Shown one piece after another: positions 21,368 through 29,476 of a DNA stretch of 64,000 nt. Within the stretch, counting starts at the first letter, position 1. Every line of letters begins with the position of its first letter. The stretch spans positions 310,001-374,000 of the forward strand of contig NZ_CABVQK010000007.1 in assembly GCF_902499335.1 (NCBI RefSeq). Reading direction: 5' to 3'. The DNA is from Burkholderia lata (GTDB lineage: Bacteria > Pseudomonadota > Gammaproteobacteria > Burkholderiales > Burkholderiaceae). The position numbers and the translations under genes were made by a program. Under the pieces are notes generated by a model. The model was not told where the DNA came from. It did not search any database and worked only from the letters and a program-made list of their open reading frames with translations.

Positions 21368-22099
21368 ATGAAGGTGAGGATTGCGTACATCGAGGAGCCG
21401 CCGTTCTACTGGACGTCAGAAGACGGTACCGTGACCGGCGCGGATATCGAGGTGGCCGAGGTGGTGCTGCGCGCGATCGGCGTGACGGAAATCGAATATC
21501 ACCCGACGTCGTTCGAGGCGCTGCTGCCGGGCGTACAGGCCGGGCGCTGGGACATGAACGTGCCGATCTTCGTGACGGCCGAACGCGCGCGGCACGTGAC
21601 GTTCAGCGTTCCGGTATGGGCGATCGGCGACGGATTCGTGCTGCAGGCCGGCAATCCGATGCAGTTGACGAGCTATGCGGCCATCGCGGCTCGCAGCGAC
21701 GCGCGGCTGGCGTGCGTGACCGACCAGGTGCAGATCGATTCGGCCAAGGCGGCCGGTGTGCGCGACGGCCAGATCGTCATTTTCAAGGATCAGCCCGACG
21801 CAGTGGCTGCGTTGCTTGCAGGGCAGGTCGACGCGTTCGCGAGCACCGCGATCGGCGCCCGCGCGGTCGCTGACACGGACGAGAGGCTGGAGGCCGTCTC
21901 GCATGAGCGGGGTGCGGGTGTGGCCGCGCCCGTTGGCGGATTTTCGTTCAGCCGGAACAGCGATGCGCTCGTGCAGGCCGTGAACGCGAAGCTGCGCGCG
22001 TATCTCGGCTCGGCCGATCATCGCGAGCGGATGGCGAAGTACGGCTTCACGCGCGCGGAAATCGACGGCGTGGTGGAGAACGGCGGCGCGAAGTCGTAA
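21368..22099 (+). CDS. Leaderless family 3 solute-binding-type protein
   Basis: Encodes 243 residues with the periplasmic binding protein-like II fold typical of amino-acid ABC receptors: VRIAYIEEPPFYW, GADIEVAEVVLRAIG, a GRWDMNVPIFVTAERA block and LAGQVDAFASTAIGARAV. The fold begins at residue 2. There is no signal peptide, and no upstream in-frame start gives one. No ABC permease or ATPase gene lies beside it. It may therefore be a cytosolic ligand-binding or enzyme-like relative rather than a transport receptor. AGGAGTG before the ATG supports this start. Confidence 0.75.
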   Translation: MKVRIAYIEEPPFYWTSEDGTVTGADIEVAEVVLRAIGVTEIEYHPTSFEALLPGVQAGRWDMNVPIFVTAERARHVTFSVPVWAIGDGFVLQAGNPMQLTSYAAIAARSDARLACVTDQVQIDSAKAAGVRDGQIVIFKDQPDAVAALLAGQVDAFASTAIGARAVADTDERLEAVSHERGAGVAAPVGGFSFSRNSDALVQAVNAKLRAYLGSADHRERMAKYGFTRAEIDGVVENGGAKS

Positions 22100-22147
22100 T
22101 GCCGCACGCGGTGTCGACCATCCGCACGGTCGACACCGCGTGCGTGA

Positions 22148-23224
22148 TCATGCAGCCGCAGCCTGCGCGAAGCGCTCGACGAACCAGTCGCAGACGAACG
22201 CGGTTCGCTCGGACGCGTGGTTGTAGATCGTGTGCTCGCCATCCGGCCAGACCCTGAGCGTCGCATCGCCGGACGTCGCCGCATCGAGAAACGGCTGCTG
22301 GTCGTCGAGCCGGATCAGCGGGTCTTCGCCGCCGTGCAGCACCAGCAGCGGACACGCGATGCGGTCGCGTTCGGACGAGAAGCTCATCCGCGCGAAGTTC
22401 GCCGCGACCGCATCGGGATCGTCGTTGCCGAGCATGGCCGCAGCCTGTTCGACGAACGTGCGGAACGGCAGCAGCGTCGGCGCCGCGAGTGCGCCGTTCA
22501 CGCAGCAGGCGGCGATCCGTCGGTCGCTCGCAGCGGTCGAAGCGGCCCACAACCCGCCGATGCTGTTTCCCCAGATGCCGATCGGCCCGGGCGCGCGGTC
22601 GGCGACAGCATCGACGAAGCGCCGGTACGCGGCACTCATGTCGACGTCGACGAAGATCAGTTGTTCGAGCCGCGTCTCGCCCTGGCCCGGCCCTTCGGCG
22701 AGCAGCGTGGCGAGGCCGCGCGCCGCGAGCGCGCGCGCGATCGGCCAGTACGCGAAGCCCCAGCCGCTCTGGCCGCCGAAGAGTATGACGGTGCCGCGTA
22801 CGCGTTCGGCCGGCGGCCGGACCAGCCAGCCGATCAGGCGCGCATCGCCGAACGGCACTTCGACGCGTTCGATGCGCTTGTCGGACCAGCGCGCGAGGCC
22901 GTGCGACGCGTCGACGAGCCGCGCATAGAGCGCGCGCTTGCGCGGCACGTCGTGGTTGAACGCCATCTGCGCGAACAGCAGGTTCGCGATGGCCATCGCC
23001 TGCGCGTCGGCGGCCGTGACCAGGTGGCCGGCGTCCGCCGCCTGCGCGGCGCGCGAGAGTTGCGCGTCGGCCAGCGCTTCGGCGGCGACGTCCCACGGTT
23101 CGCCTGCGGAGGTGCGCGCGTGCAGCGCCATTGCATCGGCATAGTCCATCCCGCAGTCGAGCAAGCGCGTGACAGGCATCGCGCGTTGCAGGGACAGCGC
23201 GAACGGTGACAGTTCGGTCGTCAT
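22148..23224 (-). CDS. Alpha/beta hydrolase, C-C bond hydrolase-like (FrsA/DHPON hydrolase group)
   Basis: Encodes 358 residues from the ATG at 23224 (GGAG upstream); a longer frame to 23452 is a shadow of the next gene. A helical N-terminal cap (residues 1-115) precedes the hydrolase core. GNSIGG carries nucleophile Ser221, GGEDPLIR Asp301 and DGEHTIYNH His331. The EGPGQGE signature resembles FrsA and 2,6-dihydroxypseudooxynicotine hydrolase, which cleaves an aryl ketone C-C bond. It is the last gene of the hydroxyquinol cluster on this strand, so it could release a dihydroxybenzene from an acyl-resorcinol precursor. That role is inference. Confidence 0.75.
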   Translation of the reverse strand: MTTELSPFALSLQRAMPVTRLLDCGMDYADAMALHARTSAGEPWDVAAEALADAQLSRAAQAADAGHLVTAADAQAMAIANLLFAQMAFNHDVPRKRALYARLVDASHGLARWSDKRIERVEVPFGDARLIGWLVRPPAERVRGTVILFGGQSGWGFAYWPIARALAARGLATLLAEGPGQGETRLEQLIFVDVDMSAAYRRFVDAVADRAPGPIGIWGNSIGGLWAASTAASDRRIAACCVNGALAAPTLLPFRTFVEQAAAMLGNDDPDAVAANFARMSFSSERDRIACPLLVLHGGEDPLIRLDDQQPFLDAATSGDATLRVWPDGEHTIYNHASERTAFVCDWFVERFAQAAAA

Positions 23225-23237
23225 GCGTGTGTCTCCT

Positions 23238-24896
23238 TCACGATGCGTGGGTGACGGCCGCCGAAGCCGCGGGCGGCTCGGTCGACGCGGCGGACCAGTG
23301 CAGTTTGTCGCGGAGGGCATCGACGAGCGTGCCGAGGTCGCGCAGATCGGCGACCGACCCGAACACGATGAAGTCGGGCCGCGCGATATACGCGCCGATC
23401 CCGTGCGCATGCATGAACGCCTGTTGCTCGCCGTCGAGATCGACCACGGCATCCGGTGCGCTCACGTCGTCGGACAGCACGGCCACGTGACAGCCGAGCC
23501 GAGCGAGGAACGCACGCTGCGCGTCGTCGAGGTAGCGGGAAGGGTGTTCGCGCGCAACGAGCTGGAATCCCCGGCCGACCACGTCGTCGAAACGGCCCTC
23601 GGCTGCGCCACGGCGAACGCGTCCCTGCGGCGCGGGCGTGCCGGTCGCGGGCAGGCGCGTGCCGTCGGCTTCGTCGTGCACGATGCCGTGATCGATCTTC
23701 GGGAACGGCGGCATCGGCGGCATGTTGCCCGAGCGGAACGCCGCGTCGCGCTCGGCGACCTTGCGCGGATCGTCCTCGTTGACGACCTGCCCGAGAAACA
23801 GCGACATTTGCGTGATCGCGGTCACGTGCGGGCGACGCTCCGCTTCAAACGTGTCGAGCAGGTCGGCGGATGCGCGCCCGGTCAGCACCAGGTCGAGCTT
23901 CCACGCGAGGTTGATGCCGTCGCGCATGCCGGAGCACGCACCTTGTCCCATGTACGGCATCATCGTGTGTGCCGCATCGCCCGCGAGCAGCACGCGGCCG
24001 GCGCGCCAGCGCTCGGCCATGCGCGTCTCGAACGTGTAGACGACGTGGCGCAGCAGCTTCAGGTCGTCCGGGCCGTAGCCGTAGTGGTCGTTGAGCCACT
24101 TCCATCCGGCTTCTTCCGTTTCCCATTCGGCGGTCGATTCGTCCGGCAGCACGCGCAGCTCGAAACGCGTGCGCTTCGTGCCGATCGGCATGTGCATGTA
24201 CGCGCGCGCCGGATCGCAGTAGATCGTCGTGCGCGCGCAGCCTTCGCCGAGATCGCGCTTGTTCTCCGAATCGAGATTGAGCCAGCGCTCGTTGTAGCCG
24301 AAATCGGATCGTTCGATGCCGAGCGTGCGGCGGACGAAGCTGTTCGCGCCGTCGGCGCCGATCACGTAGCGGGCGCGAATGGCGCGCGGTTTGCCGGTCC
24401 ATTGCGCGTCCTGGCTGCCGCGTGACGGATGCGCGGTCAGCGTCACGCCGTCGTCGTCCTGCAGCAGCGTGTCGACTTCCCAGCCGCGCAGGATCGTCAC
24501 GTTCTTGAAGGTACTGGCGCGCGCGTCGATCGCGTCCTCGATGTCGGGCTGGTAGATCGAGATGTGCGCGGGATAGCCGCATGCGCGGCCGGTCCAGTTC
24601 AGTTCGAGCAGCAGGTCGCCGTTCGCATCGCGGTAGTGGTAGGTATCGACGGCCTTCGCGTGGCGCAGCGCGTGATCGACGTCGGCGCTGGCCTGCACGA
24701 TGCGCGCGGTTTCGCCGTCGATATGCGTGAGGCGCGGCAGGCCGTAGGGCGTCGGCCAGCGTTCGAGGACGATCACGCGATGGCCGGCCCGGCCCAGCAT
24801 CGATGCGGCGACGAGGCCGGTCGGGCCGTAGCCGACGATGGCGACGTCACAGTGTTCGACGGTGCTGTCGCCGTGCGCGCTCGATTCGGTATTCAT
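23238..24896 (-). CDS. FAD-dependent aromatic hydroxylase (MhpA/phenol hydroxylase-like)
   Basis: This 552-residue class A flavoprotein monooxygenase has the N-terminal dinucleotide motif VAIVGYGPTGLVAASMLGRAGH, the central DG motif in VIGADGANSFVRR, and GDAAHTMMPYMGQGACSGMRDGINLAWKL around residue 300 that binds the FAD ribityl chain. A C-terminal thioredoxin-like extension follows. It would ortho-hydroxylate a phenol. Next to hydroxyquinol dioxygenase, the likely product is hydroxyquinol or its immediate precursor, for example from resorcinol. The start at 24896 has GGAGA upstream; an ATG at 24911 has none. Confidence 0.88.
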   Translation of the reverse strand: MNTESSAHGDSTVEHCDVAIVGYGPTGLVAASMLGRAGHRVIVLERWPTPYGLPRLTHIDGETARIVQASADVDHALRHAKAVDTYHYRDANGDLLLELNWTGRACGYPAHISIYQPDIEDAIDARASTFKNVTILRGWEVDTLLQDDDGVTLTAHPSRGSQDAQWTGKPRAIRARYVIGADGANSFVRRTLGIERSDFGYNERWLNLDSENKRDLGEGCARTTIYCDPARAYMHMPIGTKRTRFELRVLPDESTAEWETEEAGWKWLNDHYGYGPDDLKLLRHVVYTFETRMAERWRAGRVLLAGDAAHTMMPYMGQGACSGMRDGINLAWKLDLVLTGRASADLLDTFEAERRPHVTAITQMSLFLGQVVNEDDPRKVAERDAAFRSGNMPPMPPFPKIDHGIVHDEADGTRLPATGTPAPQGRVRRGAAEGRFDDVVGRGFQLVAREHPSRYLDDAQRAFLARLGCHVAVLSDDVSAPDAVVDLDGEQQAFMHAHGIGAYIARPDFIVFGSVADLRDLGTLVDALRDKLHWSAASTEPPAASAAVTHAS

Positions 24897-24946
24897 GCGG
24901 GGTGTCTCCATGACGGTGTCGTTTGTTGGTGTGTCGTGTATTCGGA

Positions 24947-26014
24947 TCAGCGCGCGGTCGAGCCGGGCAGGTTGCCGTCGAAGGCGTCCTGCAGCAGCGC
25001 GCGCAGGCCGTCGCGTTCGATCGGGCGCGGGTTCCAGTACGGATTGGCGGCCGCGAGATCGGCTGCGCGATCGAGGTCGGCTTCCTGCATGCCGATCGCC
25101 TTCAACGAAACCGGCGCGCCGTTGTCGAGCGCCAGGGCGTAGAGGCCGCGCACGGCGTCGTTCGTGCCGATCGCGCGGGCGATCCGCTGCATCGCGTCCG
25201 GCGCGTGCGCGGCGTTGTACGCGAGCGCATGCGGAAGCACGACCGTGTGGGTCGGCGCGTGCGGCAGGTTGAAGCTGCCGCCGAGCGTGTGACAGAGCTT
25301 GTGGTGCAGCGCCATGCCGACGTTGCCGAGTACCATCCCGCATAGCCACGCGCCATAGAGCGCGTCGCTGCGTGCGCCGAGATCGGCGGGGTTGCGCCGT
25401 ACGCCGGGCAGGCCGCGTGCCAGCGCGCGAATGCCTTCTTCGGCAACGAGGCTCATCACCGGATTCGCGTTGTTCGCGTAGAGGCCCTCTGCCGCGTGCG
25501 CGATCGCATTGAGGCCGCTCGTCACGGACAGCTCGACGGGGAGCGTGACGGTGAGCGCGGGATCGTAGATCACCGTCTTCGGCAATACGCGCGCATCGGA
25601 GCCCGTGCGCTTGATGCCGCCTTCGGTCAGGCCGTAGATCGGCGTCATTTCGCTGCCGGCGTACGTCGTCGGTATCGCGAGGATCGGCAGGCTGCTTTCG
25701 AGCGCGATCGCCTTGCCGAGGCCGATCGTCGAGCCGCCGCCGATCGCGATCGCGCAATCCGCGTCGCACGACCTGGCGAACGCCTGCGCATCGCGGGCGA
25801 TCTCGATCGGCACGTGCATCGTCGCGCGATCGTAGAGTCCGGCCGCGCGCGCACCGAGCCGCTCGACGATGCGTTGCGCGAGATCGCGCTGCTCCGGCGT
25901 GCAGAGCACGATCGCGCGTTGGGCGCCCAGTTCCAGCACTTCGCGTTCGAGATGCTCGAGGCTGCCCGCGCCGAAGATCACGCGTGCGGGGCGTGCCTGG
26001 TAGATGAAGTTCAT
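24947..26014 (-). CDS. Maleylacetate reductase
   Basis: This 355-residue member of the iron-containing alcohol dehydrogenase superfamily has the maleylacetate-reductase pattern: FIYQARPARVIFGAGSL at the N-terminus, CAIAIGGGSTIGLGKAIAL for NAD(P)H binding, IPTTYAGSEMTPIYGLT, and HHKLCHTLGGSFNLPHAPTHTVVLPHALAYN. It reduces maleylacetate, the spontaneous product of hydroxyquinol ring cleavage, to 3-oxoadipate. Its place between the dioxygenase and the hydroxylase supports the role. Confidence 0.93.
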   Translation of the reverse strand: MNFIYQARPARVIFGAGSLEHLEREVLELGAQRAIVLCTPEQRDLAQRIVERLGARAAGLYDRATMHVPIEIARDAQAFARSCDADCAIAIGGGSTIGLGKAIALESSLPILAIPTTYAGSEMTPIYGLTEGGIKRTGSDARVLPKTVIYDPALTVTLPVELSVTSGLNAIAHAAEGLYANNANPVMSLVAEEGIRALARGLPGVRRNPADLGARSDALYGAWLCGMVLGNVGMALHHKLCHTLGGSFNLPHAPTHTVVLPHALAYNAAHAPDAMQRIARAIGTNDAVRGLYALALDNGAPVSLKAIGMQEADLDRAADLAAANPYWNPRPIERDGLRALLQDAFDGNLPGSTAR

Positions 26015-26021
26015 GGCGTCG

Positions 26022-26324
26022 TTACTCCGTTGCGTAGTCGACCTGATGGCGCGAAATGCGCAGGCCCGTCAGTGCGTCGCGTACGCGAGCGTGTTCAGGA
26101 TGCGTTGCATATCCGTCGAGTGCTTCGCGCGACTCGAATTCCGCAACGAGAATCAGGTCGCATGCGTAATCGGCCGCGCTGAAATCCGCGCCGACCTCGA
26201 GGTGCGTCATGCCCGGAATCCGGCCGCGCAGGCTTTCGAAGGCGGTCTTGACGGTGGTGCGTGCGATCGCGCGCTCGGGTTCGGTCGCGCCTGCGACGTT
26301 CCACATCACGACGTGGCGGATCAT
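26022..26324 (-). CDS. Dabb (stress-responsive A/B barrel) protein
   Basis: This 100-residue ferredoxin-like dimeric barrel protein starts MIRHVVMWNV and ends with HxVDYATE; ESLRGRIPGMTHLEVGADF and ILVAEFESREALDGYATHPEH are diagnostic of the Dabb family. The start overlaps the dioxygenase stop by four bases, so translation is coupled. Such proteins often accompany aromatic catabolic operons as small auxiliary or isomerase-like factors. The exact role here is unknown. Confidence 0.88.
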   Translation of the reverse strand: MIRHVVMWNVAGATEPERAIARTTVKTAFESLRGRIPGMTHLEVGADFSAADYACDLILVAEFESREALDGYATHPEHARVRDALTGLRISRHQVDYATE

Positions 26325-27202
26325 GCGGCGCGCTCCGCGGGATTGAGCACGAAGTCGTAATCGAGCGTGTAGAACGGCGTGTCCATGCGCGATCCGTCCG
26401 GCGCGATACCGGGCGCGTGCCGGACCCAGTCGGCGACGAGGGTCGACCGTACGCCGAACACCGCATCGGAGTCGAGATAGCGGTCGCCGTCGCGGAACAC
26501 GTGCGTGATCAGCGTTTCGTAGCCGCGCGCCTCGATCATGAAGTGCAGGTGCGCGGGGCGCCACGGATGACGGCCGAGCGCGTCGAGCATCGCGCCGACG
26601 GGGCCGTCGTGCGGAATCGGATACGGCTCGGCAAGGATCGAGCGGAACGCGTAGCGGCCGTCGGCGCCGGTGCGCAGCCGGCCGCGCGCGCGGTGCGTGA
26701 CCGAGCCGTCGTCGGCCGGTAGCTGCACGTCGTAGTGGCCGTCCTCGTCGGCTTGCCAGACTTCCAGCGATGCGTGCGCGATCGGCATGCCGTCGATGCC
26801 GCGCACGTGGCCCGACACGAAGCAGGGCTCGCCGCATGCGCCGTTCGCGATGTCGTCGAACATCCCGAAGTCGTGGCTGCCTTCGACGTAGAACGGGCCG
26901 AATACGGTCGCCTCCGTGCAGCCGGCCGGCTTCGCATGGTTCTGCGCGGTGACGAGGGTCGACAGCCCGAGCACGTCGGACAGCAGGATGAATTCCTGGC
27001 GCTTGTCGTCGGTGATGTGGCCGACGGCGGTCAGGAAGCCGATCGCGGTTTGCCATTCGGCCTCGGTGAGCCGGGTCTCCCGCGCAAACGAATGCAGGTG
27101 CTGGACGAGACTGGTCATGACCGTGCGCAACCGCTCGTCGCGACAGCCGGCGAGCGACGCGATCACGGCCTGCGTGATGGTGTCTTCGTTGAGATTGCGC
27201 AT
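26321..27202 (-). CDS. Hydroxyquinol 1,2-dioxygenase (intradiol)
   Basis: This 293-residue non-haem Fe(III) enzyme cleaves 1,2,4-trihydroxybenzene to maleylacetate. An N-terminal helical dimerisation domain (residues 1-95) is followed by the beta-sandwich catalytic domain. The iron ligands are Tyr157, Tyr194 (EPYPIP), His218 and His220 (PAHLH), with spacing equal to that of characterised hydroxyquinol dioxygenases. FGPFYVEGS and HPWRPAHLHFMI are typical of this substrate class rather than of catechol enzymes. The start at 27202 has AGGAGA upstream. It is the first gene of the minus-strand operon and is divergent from a LysR activator. Confidence 0.94.
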   Translation of the reverse strand: MRNLNEDTITQAVIASLAGCRDERLRTVMTSLVQHLHSFARETRLTEAEWQTAIGFLTAVGHITDDKRQEFILLSDVLGLSTLVTAQNHAKPAGCTEATVFGPFYVEGSHDFGMFDDIANGACGEPCFVSGHVRGIDGMPIAHASLEVWQADEDGHYDVQLPADDGSVTHRARGRLRTGADGRYAFRSILAEPYPIPHDGPVGAMLDALGRHPWRPAHLHFMIEARGYETLITHVFRDGDRYLDSDAVFGVRSTLVADWVRHAPGIAPDGSRMDTPFYTLDYDFVLNPAERAA

Positions 27203-27248
27203 TGGGGTTGTCTCCTGATGTCGTTGGACGGCGCGTTGACGTAACATT

Positions 27249-27289
27249 AATTCCTCCTTGGATCGTAAAAAAGATGGTTTGGAGGAGTT
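27249..27289. promoter_or_regulatory. Inverted repeat in the hydroxyquinol operon control region
   Basis: AATTCCTCC (27249-27257) and GGAGGAGTT (27281-27289) are inverted repeats with one mismatch and a 23-base spacer, between the divergent LysR gene and dioxygenase gene. The place suits a LysR operator or a leader hairpin. The right arm could also pair with a ribosome-binding sequence. Confidence 0.4.
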
Positions 27290-27320
27290 TTGTTCTCCGC
27301 CAGGTGGAAGAATCGGACGC

Positions 27321-28244
27321 ATGGACAAGTGGACGCAGATCGAATTTTTCGTGCAGGTCGCCGAGCTGGGCAGCCTGTCGAAGGCCGCCGAGCGGCTCGG
27401 GATGTCGAGCGCGGCGGCGAGCCGCTGCCTGAACGCGCTGGAGGAACGGCTGGGGGCGCGGCTCGTCGAGCGCACCACGCGGCGCCTGTGGCTGACCGAC
27501 GCCGGGCACGAGTACCACCGGCGCTGCGTCGCGATCCTGATGGAGCTGTCGGAGGCCGACGCGGCGGTCAACGAAGCGAGCGTCAATCCGGCCGGCACGT
27601 TGCGCGTGACCGCGTCGGTATCGTTCGCGTCGATCTATATCGCACCCGCATTGCCGGAGTTTCACCGGCGCTACCCGAACCTGAACGTGCAGATCATCGC
27701 GGCGAACCGCTACCCGGATTTCATCGAGGCCGGCATCGACGTGGCGATCCGCACGCGCGAACATGAAGCGGATTCGGGCATCACCGTGCGCAAGCTCGCC
27801 GAGACGCGGCGCGTGCTGGCCGCGTCGCCCGGGTATCTGGCGAAGCACGGCGCACCGGCGACGCCCGATGCGCTGTGCGACCACCGGCTGCTGGTCTACA
27901 ACCTCGCGAACGATCCGTACGTCCTGCACTTCCGCCACGGTGCGAAGAAGCAGTCGGTCACGATCAAGAGCGTGCTCGATGCGAACGAAGGGCAGGTGAT
28001 CCGCGCCGCGGCGCTTGCCGGGCTCGGCATCCTGATCCAGCCGCTCTACATCATCCACGACGATATCGTCGCGGGGAAGCTGGTGCCGGTGCTCACCGAC
28101 TGGCAACTGCCGGCACTCACCGTCAACATCGCATACCAGAGCCGCCGCCACCAGCCGGCGAAGATCCGCGTGTTCACCGAATTCCTGATCGAGCGGTTCG
28201 AACGCCTCGGGCTCGCGCGCAAATGGAAGGAGGTGGGCCGCTGA
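27321..28244 (+). CDS. LysR-family regulator of the hydroxyquinol cluster
   Basis: Encodes 307 residues from the ATG at 27321. The N-terminal winged helix (FFVQVAELGSLSKAAERLGMSSAAASRCLNALEERLG) belongs to the CrgA/AaeR-like branch of LysR regulators, followed by a substrate-binding domain to residue 300. It is divergent from the dioxygenase and is the likely activator or repressor of the catabolic operon, probably responding to a ring-cleavage substrate or product. Confidence 0.9.
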   Translation: MDKWTQIEFFVQVAELGSLSKAAERLGMSSAAASRCLNALEERLGARLVERTTRRLWLTDAGHEYHRRCVAILMELSEADAAVNEASVNPAGTLRVTASVSFASIYIAPALPEFHRRYPNLNVQIIAANRYPDFIEAGIDVAIRTREHEADSGITVRKLAETRRVLAASPGYLAKHGAPATPDALCDHRLLVYNLANDPYVLHFRHGAKKQSVTIKSVLDANEGQVIRAAALAGLGILIQPLYIIHDDIVAGKLVPVLTDWQLPALTVNIAYQSRRHQPAKIRVFTEFLIERFERLGLARKWKEVGR

Positions 28245-28406
28245 ACGCAGGCCGGTGCTGCGCCGTCGCGCATTTCTCCGTGTGACGGAGAACTGTTCTC
28301 CCGAACGTCGTCTTTTTCGCCGCTGTCGTGCGCTTTACATTGCGTCTCCCCGGGCCTGCGATGCCCGGCTCGCGATTACACGAAAACAATCCGGTCTGGA
28401 GACGAC

Positions 28407-29315
28407 ATGAATTTCGCAATGCGACGGGTGCCGTTGGCACTCCTGATCGCCGGGGCCATTCAGGTTCCGGCGTCGGCCACGGAGAACGGGCAGATCAGCT
28501 ATCCGTTCGGCGTCAATACGGTGCTGAACGGGATGCTTCCGCCGCCCGGCAACACGCAGTACTTCAACTACGCGCTGTACTCGGCGTCGAACCGGTTTGC
28601 CGGGCCGGATGGCGGCAGCGCGGTGCCGGGGTTCCATCTGAGCGTGGTCGCGGAAACACCGCGCGTGGTCCACACCTGGGGCGCGACCTTCGGGCCGTTT
28701 TCGCTGTCGAGCAGCGCGATCGTACCGATCGTGCACCTGCATCTGTCGACGCCGGGCGGTACCGGAAACCGCACGTCGCTCGGCGACGTGATCCTCGAGC
28801 CGCTCATGATCAACTACGCGAACGCATCGAAGACCTTCTTCGCGTTCTTCTCGCCGTCGTTCGCGGTGCCGACCGGCGCGTATGCGGTGAACCGGATCGC
28901 GAACACGGGGCTGAACACGTATGCGTTCCTGCCGTACGTCAGCACGACCTGGTTTCCGGGCCGCGATTGGGAGATCTCGACGACCACGCTGCTGGAGCTG
29001 AATTCGCCGAACCATGCGACGCGATACCACTCGGGTGCGGTCGCCGTGCTCGACTACCTGGTCGGCTATTCGATTGACCGGCGCGTGCAACTCGGCGTGC
29101 AGGGCACGTTCCTGAAGCAGTTCACCGACGATACGCAGGACGGCATCCAGGTCGCGTCGGACGGCTTTCGCGGGCAGTCGGTCGCGATCGGCCCGCAACT
29201 GCGTTACATGTGGGGGCCGGCGTCGGGCGTGGTCGTGAAATACCAGCACGAGTTCGCGGTGCGCAACCGGCCGCAGGGCGACAAGCTCTGGGTGCAGTTC
29301 AGTTTCCCGTTGTAG
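28407..29315 (+). CDS. Outer-membrane channel of the aromatic-degradation transporter type
   Basis: This 302-residue protein has a signal peptide (residues 1-24, ending PASA-T) and then alternating beta strands to a terminal LWVQFSFPL, as expected for an outer-membrane barrel. VPTGAYAVNRIANTGLNTYAFLPYV and LGDVILEPLMINY match the SphA/phenol-degradation meta-pathway family, which sits beside aromatic catabolic genes and probably takes up hydrophobic aromatics. GGAGACGAC gives the ribosome binding site. It completes the hydroxyquinol cluster on the opposite strand. Confidence 0.85.
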   Translation: MNFAMRRVPLALLIAGAIQVPASATENGQISYPFGVNTVLNGMLPPPGNTQYFNYALYSASNRFAGPDGGSAVPGFHLSVVAETPRVVHTWGATFGPFSLSSSAIVPIVHLHLSTPGGTGNRTSLGDVILEPLMINYANASKTFFAFFSPSFAVPTGAYAVNRIANTGLNTYAFLPYVSTTWFPGRDWEISTTTLLELNSPNHATRYHSGAVAVLDYLVGYSIDRRVQLGVQGTFLKQFTDDTQDGIQVASDGFRGQSVAIGPQLRYMWGPASGVVVKYQHEFAVRNRPQGDKLWVQFSFPL

Positions 29316-29328
29316 ACGCGGCGTACGG

Positions 29329-29353
29329 CCCCGGCCGCGCACCCCGGCCGGGG
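29329..29353 (+). terminator. Terminator-like hairpin after the outer-membrane channel gene
   Basis: CCCCGGCC and GGCCGGGG form an 8-base stem with a 9-base loop 13 bases after the stop at 29315. The following sequence is only mildly A/T-rich, so strength is uncertain. Confidence 0.5.
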
Positions 29354-29382
29354 CAACCTGACAAAATCCTGACTAATCAAGG

Positions 29383-29397
29383 TGATATATTGTATCA
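29383..29397. promoter_or_regulatory. 7-1-7 palindrome, Fur/Zur-like operator
   Basis: TGATATA-T-TGTATCA is a near-perfect 7-1-7 inverted repeat, the architecture of Fur-superfamily boxes. It lies ahead of the TonB receptor and overlaps a plausible promoter (CTGACT 29369-29374, TATCAT 29393-29398). The 5-bp ends TGATA/TATCA equal those of the Fur consensus, while the centre differs, so Zur or another metal regulator is possible. Confidence 0.45.
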
Positions 29398-29476
29398 TCG
29401 GATGTTTGCGCCACCGGCGGCGCCGGGCTGCCCGGCACGGCCGCGTGCGGCACCACCATCCGAAGATCGATACGAC

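Noticed and set aside
29316..29476. Cobalamin riboswitch before the TonB receptor
   Set aside because: The leader is far too short and lacks the B12-box pattern; only a hairpin and the 7-1-7 palindrome are present.
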